Assembly: GCA_024748595.1 (NCBI GenBank)
Contig: CP072944.1
Coordinates: 1,272,001-1,336,000, forward strand
Direction of reading: 5' to 3'
From: Sodalis sp. Ffu
Lineage (GTDB): Bacteria > Pseudomonadota > Gammaproteobacteria > Enterobacterales > Enterobacteriaceae
Length of the DNA: 64,000 nucleotides
Shown here: piece by piece, positions 1 through 9,964 of the stretch
Layout: the number at the start of each line of letters is the position of its first letter
How positions within the stretch are numbered: the stretch's first letter is position 1
Notes under the pieces: model-generated
The model's input: the letters and a program-made list of their open reading frames with translations, nothing else
The model's database searches: none
What the model was told of the DNA's origin: nothing
Made by a program: the position numbers and the translations under genes

Positions 1-24
1 TAGAAAAGTGCTTGGTGACGTTTA

Positions 25-40
25 ATTTATTTAATAAAGC
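25..40. repeat. Terminal-repeat remnant of an IS903-like element
   Basis: The sequence ATTTATTTAATAAAGC resembles the right-hand terminal inverted repeat of IS903-type elements (reverse complement of GGCTTTGTTGAATAAATC). The same motif recurs at 955-971. The rest of the element would lie to the left, outside the window, so this is only an end fragment. Confidence 0.4.
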
Positions 41-125
41 TTGTCAATAGGTATTAAAGAAGAATAAATCCCCAGTTGATTGAGTGACATATTAAATGTG
101 ACTTATTATATATTGTTTAATAACA

Positions 126-161
126 TGTATCTGTATCTGTATCTGTATCTGTATTTGTATC
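126..161. repeat. Hexanucleotide tandem repeat (TGTATC)x6
   Basis: Six consecutive 6-base units read TGTATC, with the fifth unit TGTATT. The array lies in non-coding AT-rich DNA and is probably a product of replication slippage. A related array of four TATCAG units lies at 7661-7684. Confidence 0.9.
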
Positions 162-409
162 TGTTCTTGATCTTTTTATTTAATTTTGCATGATAATCTG
201 ATAACTCCATAATATCAGAATTTGATCAATTGCTATTTTATTTATAACATAATTATTATCGTCGGAGCGCGTTTATAGTGATTGATCTGTGATTTTTTCG
301 TAATTATAATATGATTAGTTGCACTCTTTTCTGGGCTATGAGTAGTCTGATTTATCTAATTATCTGTGTATTCTTTATCATGCTATGTGTAACATAATTC
401 ATATTAACG

Positions 410-971
410 GTGGCTTCTTTAATTTTTAGCAGGAGTTAAAGGTGCTTTTGTACTCAGTAATTATATTACTAAGTATAGGTTAAATAGGATGATATTCTAT
501 GTGTAGTATTTTCTACTATATATTGTTTGTGCTAATTACGGCATTTTCTTAAACATGTATTTTAATTTTTATATTAACTTTATTGGAATATTTATTCCTT
601 TATCGAAATAGCACTATAAAATATTACCGTGTGTTAAAATTATTATGATATTAATATGTTATCCTATTTGTTAGTGCAGGTGTGAAGTTTAGGATAAACA
701 TTTAAAATTTTTAGTTAATAAATATTTATATGTGAGTAATATCAGGTAATAATTTATTTAATATAGGTATAGTTTTGCATATTTGAATAGTTTATTGATT
801 TGCTATTTTTGAGCTATGTTATTTTTTATACTTCAGTAAGCGACAACTAGGTATCCAACTAAAATATTAATAATCTGCGTTTATAGGACCTTGTTGTCCC
901 AATTATTGATTTTAGATTTTGATTTTGCCATAGCTGGATTTCTAAAAAATTTTTATTTATTTAATAAAGCC
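410..971 (-). mobile_element. Decayed IS903-like insertion sequence
   Basis: The right end ATTTATTTAATAAAGCC (955-971) matches the IS903 terminal repeat. About 90 bases inside it (around 875-900) is a degraded version of the block that elsewhere reads CGTTTGATGATGGTGTT. That block is the reverse complement of the transposase N-terminal codons for a peptide like NYNNTIIKR. The stretch around 441-475 matches the internal block seen in the copies at 27.9 and 29.4 kb. The transposase would be on the minus strand. The left boundary is uncertain. Confidence 0.55.
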
Positions 972-1016
972 TATTTAATCACTGATAGTTAAAAATTTTA
1001 CAGTGCCTTTTGAATC

Positions 1017-1045
1017 TTGACAGTAACGAGCTATATAGCTTTTAT
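1017..1045 (+). promoter_or_regulatory. Candidate infA promoter
   Basis: A perfect -35 hexamer TTGACA (1017-1022) is followed after 17 bases by TTTTAT (1040-1045), about 80 bases upstream of the infA start. The -35 match is good and the -10 is weak. This is inferred from sequence only. Confidence 0.4.
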
Positions 1046-1063
1046 CATTTCTTTACATGATGA

Positions 1064-1345
<282 letters not shown>

Positions 1346-1497
1346 GAAGTTTCAGTGTGTTACTTCTTTTTATGATTGAGTAGTCCCTCACTGGGGTTCT
1401 ATTGTTAGTATGCTTGCTGTTTATAGATTGAACATGATGATATTGTGGAATGTATTGGCCGTTTGGTTGAGTAACCGGTATTTTTATAATTTTGATA

Positions 1498-1526
1498 CAT
1501 AACCCTTCGTCTATGCAGGGTTATGA
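1498..1526. terminator. Hairpin downstream of infA
   Basis: A perfect 9-bp inverted repeat (CATAACCCT / AGGGTTATG) with an 11-base loop lies about 150 bases after infA. It has no following T-run, so it is a weak candidate for transcription termination. Confidence 0.3.
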
Positions 1527-1599
1527 AGGTATAACGTGGTACAATAAATAGTTATGTTAATAACTAAACGATCACTCGGTTTTAAAGTTATTAACAAGG

Positions 1600-1860
1600 T
1601 TGTTCAAGTTACTCGTATGGTGATAGTTAGCTAGTTTAAGTTATTTTATTGAATTAATGCGTATTTATCGTCATGGTTTTTGAGTTTGCATATTTATAAT
1701 GCTATGTATATCAAATGGCTGTTTTATTCATTATATTGCTGTTGTTGATAGAGATATTCGATTGTGCTCAAGGTTTTGTTTTCAGTATTAATATTGCTTG
1801 GGCTTTGTTGAATACATTTAGCTTGTTAATATTGTTTAAATTAGTGAGTGCGCCGCGTTA
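1600..1860 (-). mobile_element. Fragments of decayed IS903-like elements
   Basis: The stretch AGTTATTTTATTGAATTAAT (from about 1635) followed by GCGTATTTATCGTCATGG is the reverse complement of the transposase C-terminus (a peptide like MIRVLNKIT). The preceding GGTTGTTCAAGTTACTCG recurs at about 40.6 kb. At 1801-1818, GGCTTTGTTGAATACATT is one of the best-preserved left terminal repeats in the window. It probably belongs to a second, overlapping copy. Confidence 0.5.
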
Positions 1861-2755
1861 TTATAGTGCGTGATCAATAAATTTGAAGGATTATTCTTAT
1901 TGAGCAGAAAGATCAAGATGTGACTTATTTGTTCGATAGTATATTCAAGTTGTTCTATATGATTTGTGGGAGTATTAATATCATGGTTCTTGATTTTGCA
2001 TTAAGAACATAGTTTATACCGGATGCTGAAGTAGAATAACCCATAATTAGTAATTTGGAAACCTTATAATACTAAGTATGGATATTAGTTGTTTTGCGAT
2101 ATTTGGTCGCATAGGTATTGAATAATATTCTTATATTGTTGACGAGATAATGGAAGTTTGACTACTTTAGATATCATATGATACTATATTTGGTAAGAAG
2201 TAAATTTCTTTCTTACGGTATAATATATAAAGATAAAATGTTAATAATCATTAGAATATTTAATTGAGTAAGTCTGACTATGTTTAATTAAAAAAGATAG
2301 ATTATTATTTTTAAGTTATTAAACAGTATTTACTGACGTTTGGGATTGATACTGTAGTCTTTTTGCTATTTAGTTGAAAGAAGAACACCGATCAAAAATA
2401 AGTATGGCGTATCTGTTATTTGTAGATAGTGAACGCATCAGTATGGTAAGCTAAGATATTTATGGCATGATAAAAATGTCAATACGCAGTAAAATTGTTT
2501 ATAACACTATATTAAAATTTTTAGGTGAATGATAACGTTATAGCATACAGTGGAAAAGCGTTATATTTATCGTAAGTATCGCGATCATTGATTTTATAGC
2601 GATGTTTTTATTTTATAGGCAGCAGGTAGTCATGGCTCTATAGTTGCATTGATCTGTATGATTGTGAAAGCTATTGAGCTTTTGATACTGTTGCTTTGTT
2701 GTTAGTTGAGTTTGCGTTAAACTAGTTTTTTGAATTAACCATCCAGGAAGTGTCT
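1860..2755. other. Non-coding AT-rich spacer
   Basis: I found no recognisable gene, RNA or well-preserved repeat here. Around 2335-2360 there is a faint resemblance to the reverse-strand transposase N-terminal block, too weak to annotate. The region is probably decayed IS and gene sequence. Confidence 0.5.
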
Positions 2756-3205
2756 ATGCATTGCTCGTTTTGTTCTGCATTCGATACCAAAGTAATTGAT
2801 TTCCTTTTGATAGGGGAGAGAACTCAGGTTCTCTGTGGTCGGGAGTGCATCATCTGTAGCAAATATTTCATCAACTTCGAGGTGGTGGAACTTGTTTTGC
2901 TTCGCCGTATTAAAAATAATGATGTGTATAAATTATTTTATGAGGATAAATTGCGTTGTGGGCTTTTAAAGCGCTACAAAAACGTTCGATCCAATCCAAT
3001 GATATCGAGATATCTATAATTAGATCAAATTTCAATTCTTCGCCAGCGGTAAGTGGAAATACCCAAGTAGAATAATTGGTAATTTGGTTATGGAAACGAA
3101 AATTGGATAAAGTGGCTTACTATCTGATTTGCTTCAGTGTACCTGAGCTTTGAAGATATCCATGAATTTGGTGAATAAGTTGCTCGACTGCAAGATTAAT
3201 CTATA
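2756..3205 (+). pseudogene. nrdR: Transcriptional repressor NrdR, pseudogene
   Basis: The first 88 codons are open and clearly NrdR-like: MHCSFC at the start, then TKVID and CIICSKYF. The four zinc-ribbon cysteines fall at positions 3, 6, 31 and 34, as in E. coli. The frame stops at 3019 inside the ATP-cone. Beyond the stop, shifted frames still encode pieces of the family C-terminal half, for example IGNLVME near 3085. Intact NrdR has about 149 residues and represses ribonucleotide reductase operons. The arginine-rich stretch before the second CXXC (RRRR in E. coli) is also changed. It lies directly upstream of ribD, its usual place. It is almost certainly non-functional. Confidence 0.88.
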
Positions 3206-3223
3206 CCATGAAGGACTATTTAA

Positions 3224-4381
3224 TTGCAGGATGAAATTTATCTAGTGCGTGCTTTTGAATTAGCGCGTATCGGACGATTTACTACTGCCCCTAATCCTAA
3301 TGTGGGCTGTGTTATCGTTTGCGATGGTCGGATTGTCGGTGAAGGATACCATTTGCGCGCCGGTGAGCCTCACGCTGAGGTACACGCATTGCGTATGGCA
3401 GGTGCGGCGGCGAGTGGTGCCACCGCTTATGTTACGCTTGAACCCTGCAGCCACTATGGACGAACACCTTCCTGTGCCGATGCGCTGATAAATGCTGGCG
3501 TAGCGAGGGTCGTGGCAGCGATGCCCGACCCCAATCCGCAGGTATCAGGTCGAGGTTTTTATCGGCTACAGCAGGCGGGTTTAGAAGTACGCCACAGCTT
3601 GATGATGCGTGAAGCTGAGGTTTTAAATCAGGGTTTTTTCAAGCGTATGCGCACCGGTTTTCCCTGGGTTAGGCTCAAGCTTGCAGCTTCACTGGATGGT
3701 CGCACTGCCATGGCATCGGGAGAGAGTCAATGGATCACCTCTACCCAAGCACGTCAGGACGTACATAGGTTTCGGGCAGAAAGCGATGCGATTCTTTCTA
3801 GTTCTGCTACCGTGTTGGCGGACGATCCTGCGTTAAATGTTCGTTGGTCGTTGTTGCCGAAGGATGTGCAGCATATTTACCCGCAGAATGAGCTCCGTCA
3901 GCCGGTTCGGGTAATTATCGATAGTGCTAATCGTGTGACGCCAGCACACCGTGTGGTGAAAGGTGAGGGGCGTACCTGGTTGGCAACTCTGCGGCGGCCC
4001 GCACAGGAATGGCCGCCGTCGGTAGAACAACTGTTGCTGCCTATAATTTATCAGCAAGGCTCTGACGAGCGTCTCGATCTAGTGGAGCTGATGCTGCAGC
4101 TTGGTCGCCGTGAGATTAACAGCATTTGGGTGGAGGCAGGTGCTGGTCTTGCCGGTGCATTGCTGAACGCTGGACTAGTGGATGAGATGATTCTTTACCT
4201 GGCGACAAAATTGCTCGGTGCTGATGCAAGGCCTCTGTGTTTACTACCAAGGTTAGAGTATCTCAGTGAGGTGCTGGTCTTTGAGTTGTGTGATATGCGG
4301 CAGATAGGACCTGATATTCGCCTTATCTTAAAACCTATCGGTGTGCCTAATGCGCACGCTGCGGATAAAATATTATGTTAG
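3224..4381 (+). CDS. ribD: Bifunctional riboflavin deaminase/reductase RibD
   Basis: RibD converts the GTP cyclohydrolase II product to the ribitylamino-uracil intermediate in two steps. The N-terminal cytidine-deaminase-like domain (about 1-145) keeps the zinc site: H50 and E52 in HAEVHA, C75 in EPCSH, and C84. The C-terminal reductase domain (about 147-365) keeps KLAASLDGRTA and WVEAGAGLAGALL. The start is TTG at 3224, giving MQDE as in E. coli. It has 385 residues against about 367 in E. coli, the excess being a C-terminal tail. It is followed by ribH and nusB, forming the usual operon. Retention of riboflavin synthesis is common in nutritional symbionts. Confidence 0.95.
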   Translation: MQDEIYLVRAFELARIGRFTTAPNPNVGCVIVCDGRIVGEGYHLRAGEPHAEVHALRMAGAAASGATAYVTLEPCSHYGRTPSCADALINAGVARVVAAMPDPNPQVSGRGFYRLQQAGLEVRHSLMMREAEVLNQGFFKRMRTGFPWVRLKLAASLDGRTAMASGESQWITSTQARQDVHRFRAESDAILSSSATVLADDPALNVRWSLLPKDVQHIYPQNELRQPVRVIIDSANRVTPAHRVVKGEGRTWLATLRRPAQEWPPSVEQLLLPIIYQQGSDERLDLVELMLQLGRREINSIWVEAGAGLAGALLNAGLVDEMILYLATKLLGADARPLCLLPRLEYLSEVLVFELCDMRQIGPDIRLILKPIGVPNAHAADKILC

Positions 4382-4432
4382 AATTCAACCTTTTCTGGTA
4401 GGGATATAACAATCGTCATTTTAAGGATTACC

Positions 4433-4903
4433 ATGAATGTTATTGAAGGTGTTGTTGCAGCCTCCAATGCACGCATTGCTATCGCTATTGCACGTTTTAA
4501 CCATTTTATAAATAATAACTTGCTTAAAGGCGCTATCGATGTCTTAAAACGCATAGGCCAGGTCAAAGACGAAAATATTACTGTAGTTTGGGTACCAGGC
4601 GCATATGAACTACCTCTAACGGTTTGTTTATTGGCTAGCAGTCAGAAATATGATGCCATAGTGGCTTTGGGTACAGTTATCCGTGGTAGTACTGCGCATT
4701 TTGAATTTGTTGCCGGCGAATGTAGCTCAGGCTTGTCAGCTATCTCTATTAACAGCGCACTACCTATCGCTTTCGGTGTCTTGACGACAGAAAATATTGA
4801 GCAAGCTATTGAACGCGCAGGCACCAAAGCTGGTAATAAAGGAGCGGAAGCTGCATTAACTGCTTTGGAAATGATTAATGTGCTGGAAGCAATTAAAGCG
4901 TAA
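4433..4903 (+). CDS. ribH: 6,7-dimethyl-8-ribityllumazine synthase
   Basis: This enzyme condenses the ribitylamino-uracil with dihydroxybutanone phosphate to make lumazine, the direct precursor of riboflavin. It has 156 residues, identical in length to E. coli RibE/RibH. Conserved stretches are [25 protein letters not shown] (here VALGTVIRG), and the C-terminal block [20 protein letters not shown]. It follows ribD by 51 bases and precedes nusB by 16, so it is probably co-transcribed. The older E. coli name is ribE. Identification is secure. Confidence 0.97.
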   Translation: MNVIEGVVAASNARIAIAIARFNHFINNNLLKGAIDVLKRIGQVKDENITVVWVPGAYELPLTVCLLASSQKYDAIVALGTVIRGSTAHFEFVAGECSSGLSAISINSALPIAFGVLTTENIEQAIERAGTKAGNKGAEAALTALEMINVLEAIKA

Positions 4904-4919
4904 ATTAAAGGAGAATTTT

Positions 4920-5339
4920 GTGAAACCATCTGCTCGTCGTCGTGCTCGTGGATGTGCTGTTCAGGCACTTTACTCATGGCAGGTATCTCATAACGACATT
5001 TTAGATATCGAAGTTCAGTTCTTGGCGGAACAGGATATGGCTGATGTTGATGTGGCTTATTTTCGTGAGTTGTATGCGGGAGCGGCGACGAACGCCAGTG
5101 ATCTAGATAAGCTAATGGCGCCGTACCTATCCCGTCAGCTGGAGGAACTGGGGTATGTGGAGCACGCAGTATTGCGTATTGCCCTGTTTGAGTTGAGTAA
5201 ACGTCAGGATGTACCGTATAAAGTGGCGATTAACGAAGCTATAGAGTTAGCCAAAACTTTTGGTGCCGAAGAAAGTCATAAATTTATTAACGGAGTGCTG
5301 GACAAGGCTGCTTCGCAGATTCGTCCCAATAAAAAATGA
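4920..5339 (+). CDS. nusB: Transcription antitermination factor NusB
   Basis: NusB binds boxA RNA together with ribosomal protein S10 in antitermination of rRNA transcription. The all-helical product has 139 residues, as in E. coli. It starts [20 protein letters not shown] after the initiator and ends [13 protein letters not shown] chose the GTG start at 4920, preceded by AAAGGAGAA, over an upstream ATG that would overlap ribH. In E. coli thiL follows directly; here only a relic remains. Confidence 0.96.
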   Translation: MKPSARRRARGCAVQALYSWQVSHNDILDIEVQFLAEQDMADVDVAYFRELYAGAATNASDLDKLMAPYLSRQLEELGYVEHAVLRIALFELSKRQDVPYKVAINEAIELAKTFGAEESHKFINGVLDKAASQIRPNKK

Positions 5340-5410
5340 TATGAGGGATTTTGGTTGTCGCTTATATATCTGTTACACTGTATCGGTATAAATGTAAAAT
5401 TAGCCAAAAT

Positions 5411-5620
5411 ATGACATTTGGTGAGTTTGATCTCATTGACTGCTATTTCAACTAAATGTTATTTTAGTTCGTGTTGTGGTTTAGCAGCAACAATTAGTGA
5501 TAATTGCATATTGTTATTATTAATGGATGAAATAAATTGATTGTGATCATTAGAGATGCGCTGGAGCGCGGCAAGTATTTTTGTCTGGTATCAATGCGGT
5601 AAATGGTAATTTTCACTATG
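5411..5620 (+). pseudogene. thiL: Thiamine-monophosphate kinase ThiL, relic
   Basis: The first codons read MTFGEFDLIDCYF, matching E. coli ThiL MACGEFSLIARYF. After a stop, a shifted frame near 5490-5525 gives ISDNCILL, matching the ligand motif IGDDCALL. A further fragment near 5575-5600 may match the DTLVAGNHF region. The position right after nusB is the expected one. The rest is too decayed to follow. ThiL makes thiamine diphosphate, so that step is not encoded here. The 3' limit is a guess. Confidence 0.65.
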
Positions 5621-6142
5621 AATGAATAGTAGTTGTCTGCTTAGAGACAGACTATTCCAGCAGATCGACTAGGGAATCACCTGCGATACGTTTAGTTGAG
5701 ACTTAAACGTAGTTTATTATGCTAAACGCTTTGCGAGGTTTGAGAAGATTATAAAAATTTTTTGGTATATATTCAATATTGGAGAATATTTTATCAGATA
5801 GCTAGGGATATGGTTAGCATGATGACTATCATTGTATTGTTTGCGGTGAATTTATCACATTATGTATGGGTGTGAGGTGTCGAATCTTGGTGGATTTTTT
5901 TGCTATTCCATTATTAAATATTTTATAGTCAAGAATTGGACATCATCTTATTGTATAGTGCCTACCACTAGCTGGTATAGGAAACAAAATTCTATAGAGT
6001 TCGTCTAGCTATGAAAAAAGCTATCTTACTCATTCTTTTACTTCTATGGAATCGGTTGTGATGTTTAAATAATCCTCCTAGGAGGTATCAAGGTAGGTTA
6101 AAATTTAGGTTTCTTTAATGCTGTTTAGAGTTAGTCCGTTAG
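5621..6142. other. Non-coding spacer between thiL relic and thiI
   Basis: No open gene is present. In E. coli pgpA would follow thiL, but I could not recognise it. A short palindrome CCTCCTAGGAGG lies at about 6074-6085. One breakpoint of the thiI-dxs inversion relative to E. coli must fall in or near this stretch. Confidence 0.5.
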
Positions 6143-7588
6143 TCAGGGACGGTAAACTTTCACATTGTTAAAACCTTGTTCGTGCAAATACAAGCACTGT
6201 ATTTGGCTCATCATGCCTCGGTCACAATAAAGTAGATAAGATTTACTTTGATCTAAATCGCCAAATTGGTTAGCTAATTTATAAAATGGTAAATTTTGTA
6301 CCTTTACGTTAGCTAGATTAAGAGGGTTGCTCTCCTGCTCATCCTGAGCACGGATGTCTAGTACTATCATCTTATGATCTAACTTTGCAGTGGTTTCTAC
6401 CTTGATAGTCTGTTGGTTAGCCTGGGGAATTTCACGGATATCCAGCACTTTGGCCTGACTAATCACCACATCTAGCACCGCGAAGTCAAGATTGCTTTCT
6501 TCTTGTTCAATCTGTCTTTTCACTGCCTGTACCGTCGGGTTTTTAGAGATAACACCGCAATATTCAGGCATGATTTTGGCAAATGGTTCGGTGCCGATTT
6601 GTCGCGCTAGCGTAATGATTTGCTCTTTATCATGAGAGATCAGCGGTCGTAGAATAAGGGTATCCGAGGCATCATCGATCAACCGTAAATTAGTTAGCGT
6701 CTGGCTGGATACCTGTCCTAGTGCTTCGCCGGTTACTAGCGCCTGGATTCCATAGCGCTCGGCTATTGCCGAGGCGGCTCGTACCATCATGCGTTTCAAT
6801 ACTACCCCCATTTGGCTGTCATACACTTTATTCAGGATCTCATTGATCACCGGGATAAAATTTATAGAAACGAAGCGTACCTTATGTGAACGGCCAAAGC
6901 GGTTCCATAAATGGTGAGCTACCTTACGAACGCCTATTTCATGTGCTGTGCCGCCAAGGTTGAAGAAGCAAAAGTTGACCCGGCATCCTCGGCGTATTAG
7001 CGCGTAGCTAGATACGCCAGAGTCGAAACCACCTGAAATTAATGATAACACGTTGTCTTGTGTACCGATAGGGAACCCTCCTAAACCTTCGTAACGTTCA
7101 ATTATGAGGAGCAAACGATTATCTTTGATCTCCAGCAATACTGTTTCCTCGGGATTGGTCAATTTGACGCGGGTATTTTCTATATTCTGATTTAAACAGC
7201 CTCCTACATAGCGTTCGACATCCTGTGACATGAAGCTATGATTTCCACGGCGTTTTACGCGCACGCAAAAGCTTTTTCCCATCAGACGCTTGTGGTTCAT
7301 CGCTAGCGTTTGTTCGTAAATATCGTGTATATCTTTAAAAAAGCTTTCTTCCACTGCGAAAATATGATGAATACCTGGAATTCTGGTCAGTTCTTTGACG
7401 ACCTGTGGACGATATTGCTCGTTACTGTTGTACACTTCAATATGGTCCCAGTGACGTACGACCACCACTGACTCATCAGTACTTTTTAGGAGATTATAAA
7501 TATTTCTAGTTAGAATTTTTATAAAATGCAACCGGACAGATTGACTCTTTATCATAATTTCTGGAAACAGTTTAATAATAAATTTCAT
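6143..7588 (-). CDS. thiI: tRNA 4-thiouridine synthase ThiI
   Basis: ThiI transfers sulfur to uridine-8 of tRNA and, in enterics, to ThiS for thiazole synthesis. It has 481 residues against 482 in E. coli. It has an N-terminal ferredoxin-like and THUMP region (about 1-170) and a PP-loop ATP site with [12 protein letters not shown]. The catalytic cysteine lies in EYCGVISK, and the C-terminal rhodanese domain keeps its active cysteine in [10 protein letters not shown]. The gene is on the minus strand, opposite to its orientation relative to nusB in E. coli. With thiL decayed, the tRNA-modification role is the likelier reason for retention. That last point is inference. Confidence 0.96.
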   Translation of the reverse strand: MKFIIKLFPEIMIKSQSVRLHFIKILTRNIYNLLKSTDESVVVVRHWDHIEVYNSNEQYRPQVVKELTRIPGIHHIFAVEESFFKDIHDIYEQTLAMNHKRLMGKSFCVRVKRRGNHSFMSQDVERYVGGCLNQNIENTRVKLTNPEETVLLEIKDNRLLLIIERYEGLGGFPIGTQDNVLSLISGGFDSGVSSYALIRRGCRVNFCFFNLGGTAHEIGVRKVAHHLWNRFGRSHKVRFVSINFIPVINEILNKVYDSQMGVVLKRMMVRAASAIAERYGIQALVTGEALGQVSSQTLTNLRLIDDASDTLILRPLISHDKEQIITLARQIGTEPFAKIMPEYCGVISKNPTVQAVKRQIEQEESNLDFAVLDVVISQAKVLDIREIPQANQQTIKVETTAKLDHKMIVLDIRAQDEQESNPLNLANVKVQNLPFYKLANQFGDLDQSKSYLLYCDRGMMSQIQCLYLHEQGFNNVKVYRP

Positions 7589-7660
7589 AAAATTTTCGTT
7601 ATTGAATTATTAAAGAGATAATATATTAAAATACTCTATATAATGAGATATTTATTTATT

Positions 7661-7684
7661 TATCAGTATCAGTATCAGTATCAG
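7661..7684. repeat. Hexanucleotide tandem repeat (TATCAG)x4
   Basis: Four perfect TATCAG units are followed by TATTCT. They lie in the spacer between the thiI start and a decayed IS element. Confidence 0.9.
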
Positions 7685-7746
7685 TATTCTATTGTTTTGT
7701 TGCCCTTAAATAATCACAGTATAACATTTTATGTTGTAGGATAAAG

Positions 7747-8690
7747 CAATCTGTTAAATAAATCAAAAATTTTTTTAATGAAGGGAACTCACCAATTTTG
7801 TAGAAAATTTCCTATGGCAAAAATTTTAAAATCATTAATAAATTATCCTCAAAGGTGGATAACTGACATTTTAGTTGGATACTCAGTGTTTTCTGTTTAG
7901 TATTACAGAATAAAATAACTCCAAAAAACAGAGCTCAATATGCTATTCGGAAATTATATTAATATTAAATAATTTTGTTTCATAGTTTATAAAGTCTATA
8001 AGATTTTATAGACTTTATTTTTAATTTATTAATATTTTTCTATATTCCACTCAGACTTACAGTCTGTCAACAGGATCATGGTAAAACTTGCATGTCGATA
8101 TGCGGTGCAAGCGTCCATATTGATATTGACACTTTTGGGTTGTAAAGTTTTGGTTAAGGTGACTGTAAAGTTAAAATCCATGATCAGAAAAAGCGCATAT
8201 GGTACAAACAGCATGTGGTGTCGATATTTAACAACACATGTATGAGTTTCGATCTATCACGGATTAATCTAACGGATACGCAAAGGTATTATTGTGGTTG
8301 GATTCTTGCAACAAATTTACCGAAAGACTAGTCTTGACAAGGTTTATGATGCGATCTAACCGGGATAGTTTGCTAAATGCAATCAGATCGATGATTGCTC
8401 GCAAAAGATCACTGCGTCTGGTTGGGTAATTTTGATTAAAATTATGCGATCGCCAATCTATTTTTAATAGGAAAATATGAATATTGAAAATAAAAGGTCT
8501 ATTACCATCGACGCTTTGGATCAAGACAATTATGTCACGAATAAAATAGCAATTCACGAACTCCTGATATTATAAATTTAGATACTATGAGGAAGACTGG
8601 CGTTGGAAAGCGATTCAAGCATTATTGAGCTAGATGTCTTGTAACCAAATAGAGGCACAATCTTTAAGAAGAAAAAAGCTTGACGATAGC
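7747..8690 (+). mobile_element. Near full-length decayed IS903-like element
   Basis: The left terminal repeat is CAATCTGTTAAATAAATC (7747-7764). The transposase begins with ATG at 7814 (MAKILKSLINY, compare MAKQKFKITNW in IS903). In-frame pieces follow in order: DFIDFIFNLL (compare GFVDSIFKLM), HIDID, GDCKVKIH, SFDLSRI near 8250, and YYHRRFGSRQ near 8495, where IS903 has GYHRRSLAET. Numerous stops and indels make it non-functional. The right terminal repeat is not clearly recognisable, so the end is approximate. This is the most complete copy in the window. Confidence 0.7.
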
Positions 8691-8784
8691 TAATTAAAAC
8701 TGATTTAAGGCGCACTGTTATCATCTCACTCTGTGCTCTAAGGTGCGCCCCTGACAATCTTTAATTACCGGTAGAAAATAGATT

Positions 8785-9024
8785 ATGTCAAAAAAAGTTG
8801 AACAACCTGCTAATTTTGAAACTATTTTGAAAGACTTAGAACAAATTGTCACGCGTCTTGAATCCGGAGAATTATCGTTGGAACAAGCGCTTAAAGAATT
8901 CGAACAAGGGGTAAAGCTGACGCGTCAGGGCCAAAAAACTCTGCAGCAAGCGGAACAGCGGGTACAGGTCCTGCTTAACGACAATTTTGATGCGCCGCTG
9001 GTTCCTTTTGCGGAGAAGGAATAA
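8785..9024 (+). CDS. xseB: Exodeoxyribonuclease VII small subunit
   Basis: XseB pairs with XseA to degrade single-stranded DNA. It has 79 residues, one fewer than E. coli. The conserved helical motifs are [30 protein letters not shown] and LQQAEQRVQ. It is followed two bases later by ispA, so the pair is translationally close-coupled, and dxs follows. xseA is not in the window. The xseB-ispA-dxs order is standard for enterics. Confidence 0.95.
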   Translation: MSKKVEQPANFETILKDLEQIVTRLESGELSLEQALKEFEQGVKLTRQGQKTLQQAEQRVQVLLNDNFDAPLVPFAEKE

Positions 9025-9026
9025 CT

Positions 9027-9929
9027 ATGACCGATTTTTTTCGTGAGTTGCAAGACAGCCACCATCAGGTGGATGCGGCTTTGGATCGTTATTTGCTCAC
9101 ACTTTTTAACCAGCAAGCACCTCTGGTGCAGGCAATGCGTTACGGCGTTTTGCTGGGAGGAAAACGGCTGCGGCCGTTTTTAGTTTACCAGACAGGACGG
9201 TTGTTTGGGTTAATGCCAGTAAGTCTTGACGCCCCGGCTGCTGCCATCGAGTGTATTCATGCTTATTCGTTGATCCATGACGATCTACCAGCGATGGATA
9301 ATGATGCGTTGCGCCGTGGACAGCCTACTTGCCATATTAAGTTTGGTGAAACTACCGCTATTCTAGCCGGTGACGCGTTGCAAACTTTTGCGTTCAGTAT
9401 TTTGGCCGAGGCAGCCATGCCGGCTGTCGCAACTCAGGATCGGCTGAAAATGATTGCTACCCTGGCTTCAGCCAGCGGCGCCGACGGTATGTGTTTTGGC
9501 CAGGAGCTAGATTTGGCAGCGGAAGGTCAGCAGGTATCAGTTGCACGTCTGGAGAGTATACATCGATACAAAACTGGTTTGCTGATTCGTACTGCGGTGC
9601 GGATGGGCGTTCTAGCAGCGGGAAAATGTGGCAGTCTGGTGTTAAATTTTCTCGATCGTTATGCCGCTGCCATTGGTTTGGCTTTTCAGGTGCAGGACGA
9701 TATTCTTGATGTCGTGGGCAATAGTCAGATGACTGGTAAACAACAGGGCGCGGATCAGAGATTGGGTAAAAGCACTTATCCGGCACTGTTGGGACTGGAC
9801 CTAGCGCGTTCCAAAGCCCATGATTTGTATCATGAATCGTTGGCATCTTTAGAATGTGTTGCCGCACTTGGTTATGATACCACCACGTTGGTAGCACTGG
9901 CACGCTATATTATTGAACGTAATAAGTAA
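9027..9929 (+). CDS. ispA: Farnesyl diphosphate synthase
   Basis: IspA condenses dimethylallyl and isopentenyl diphosphates to farnesyl diphosphate, the precursor of quinone side chains, haem O and undecaprenol. It has 300 residues against 299 in E. coli. Both aspartate-rich motifs are intact: DDLPAMDND in the first and DDILD in the second. The substrate-binding GGKRLRP is also present. It sits between xseB and dxs in one operon. Its product would feed CyoE and ubiquinone synthesis, for which genes are present in this window. Confidence 0.96.
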   Translation: MTDFFRELQDSHHQVDAALDRYLLTLFNQQAPLVQAMRYGVLLGGKRLRPFLVYQTGRLFGLMPVSLDAPAAAIECIHAYSLIHDDLPAMDNDALRRGQPTCHIKFGETTAILAGDALQTFAFSILAEAAMPAVATQDRLKMIATLASASGADGMCFGQELDLAAEGQQVSVARLESIHRYKTGLLIRTAVRMGVLAAGKCGSLVLNFLDRYAAAIGLAFQVQDDILDVVGNSQMTGKQQGADQRLGKSTYPALLGLDLARSKAHDLYHESLASLECVAALGYDTTTLVALARYIIERNK

Positions 9930-9964
9930 ATGATGCGTTTTTTCCTCTCCGAGATGAGCATCTA

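Noticed and set aside
126-161. CRISPR-like array
   Set aside because: The units are six bases in direct tandem without spacers, and no cas genes occur in the window.
7989-8021. Palindrome that looks like a terminator (AAAGTCTATAA / TTATAGACTTT)
   Set aside because: A similar sequence is found at the same distance from the transposase start in the copy at about 41.22 kb, and it translates as the GFVDSIFKL region. It is part of the IS coding sequence.
8029-8557. Minus-strand open frames between thiI and xseB
   Set aside because: They are opposite-strand shadows of the decayed plus-strand IS903-like transposase at 7747-8690.
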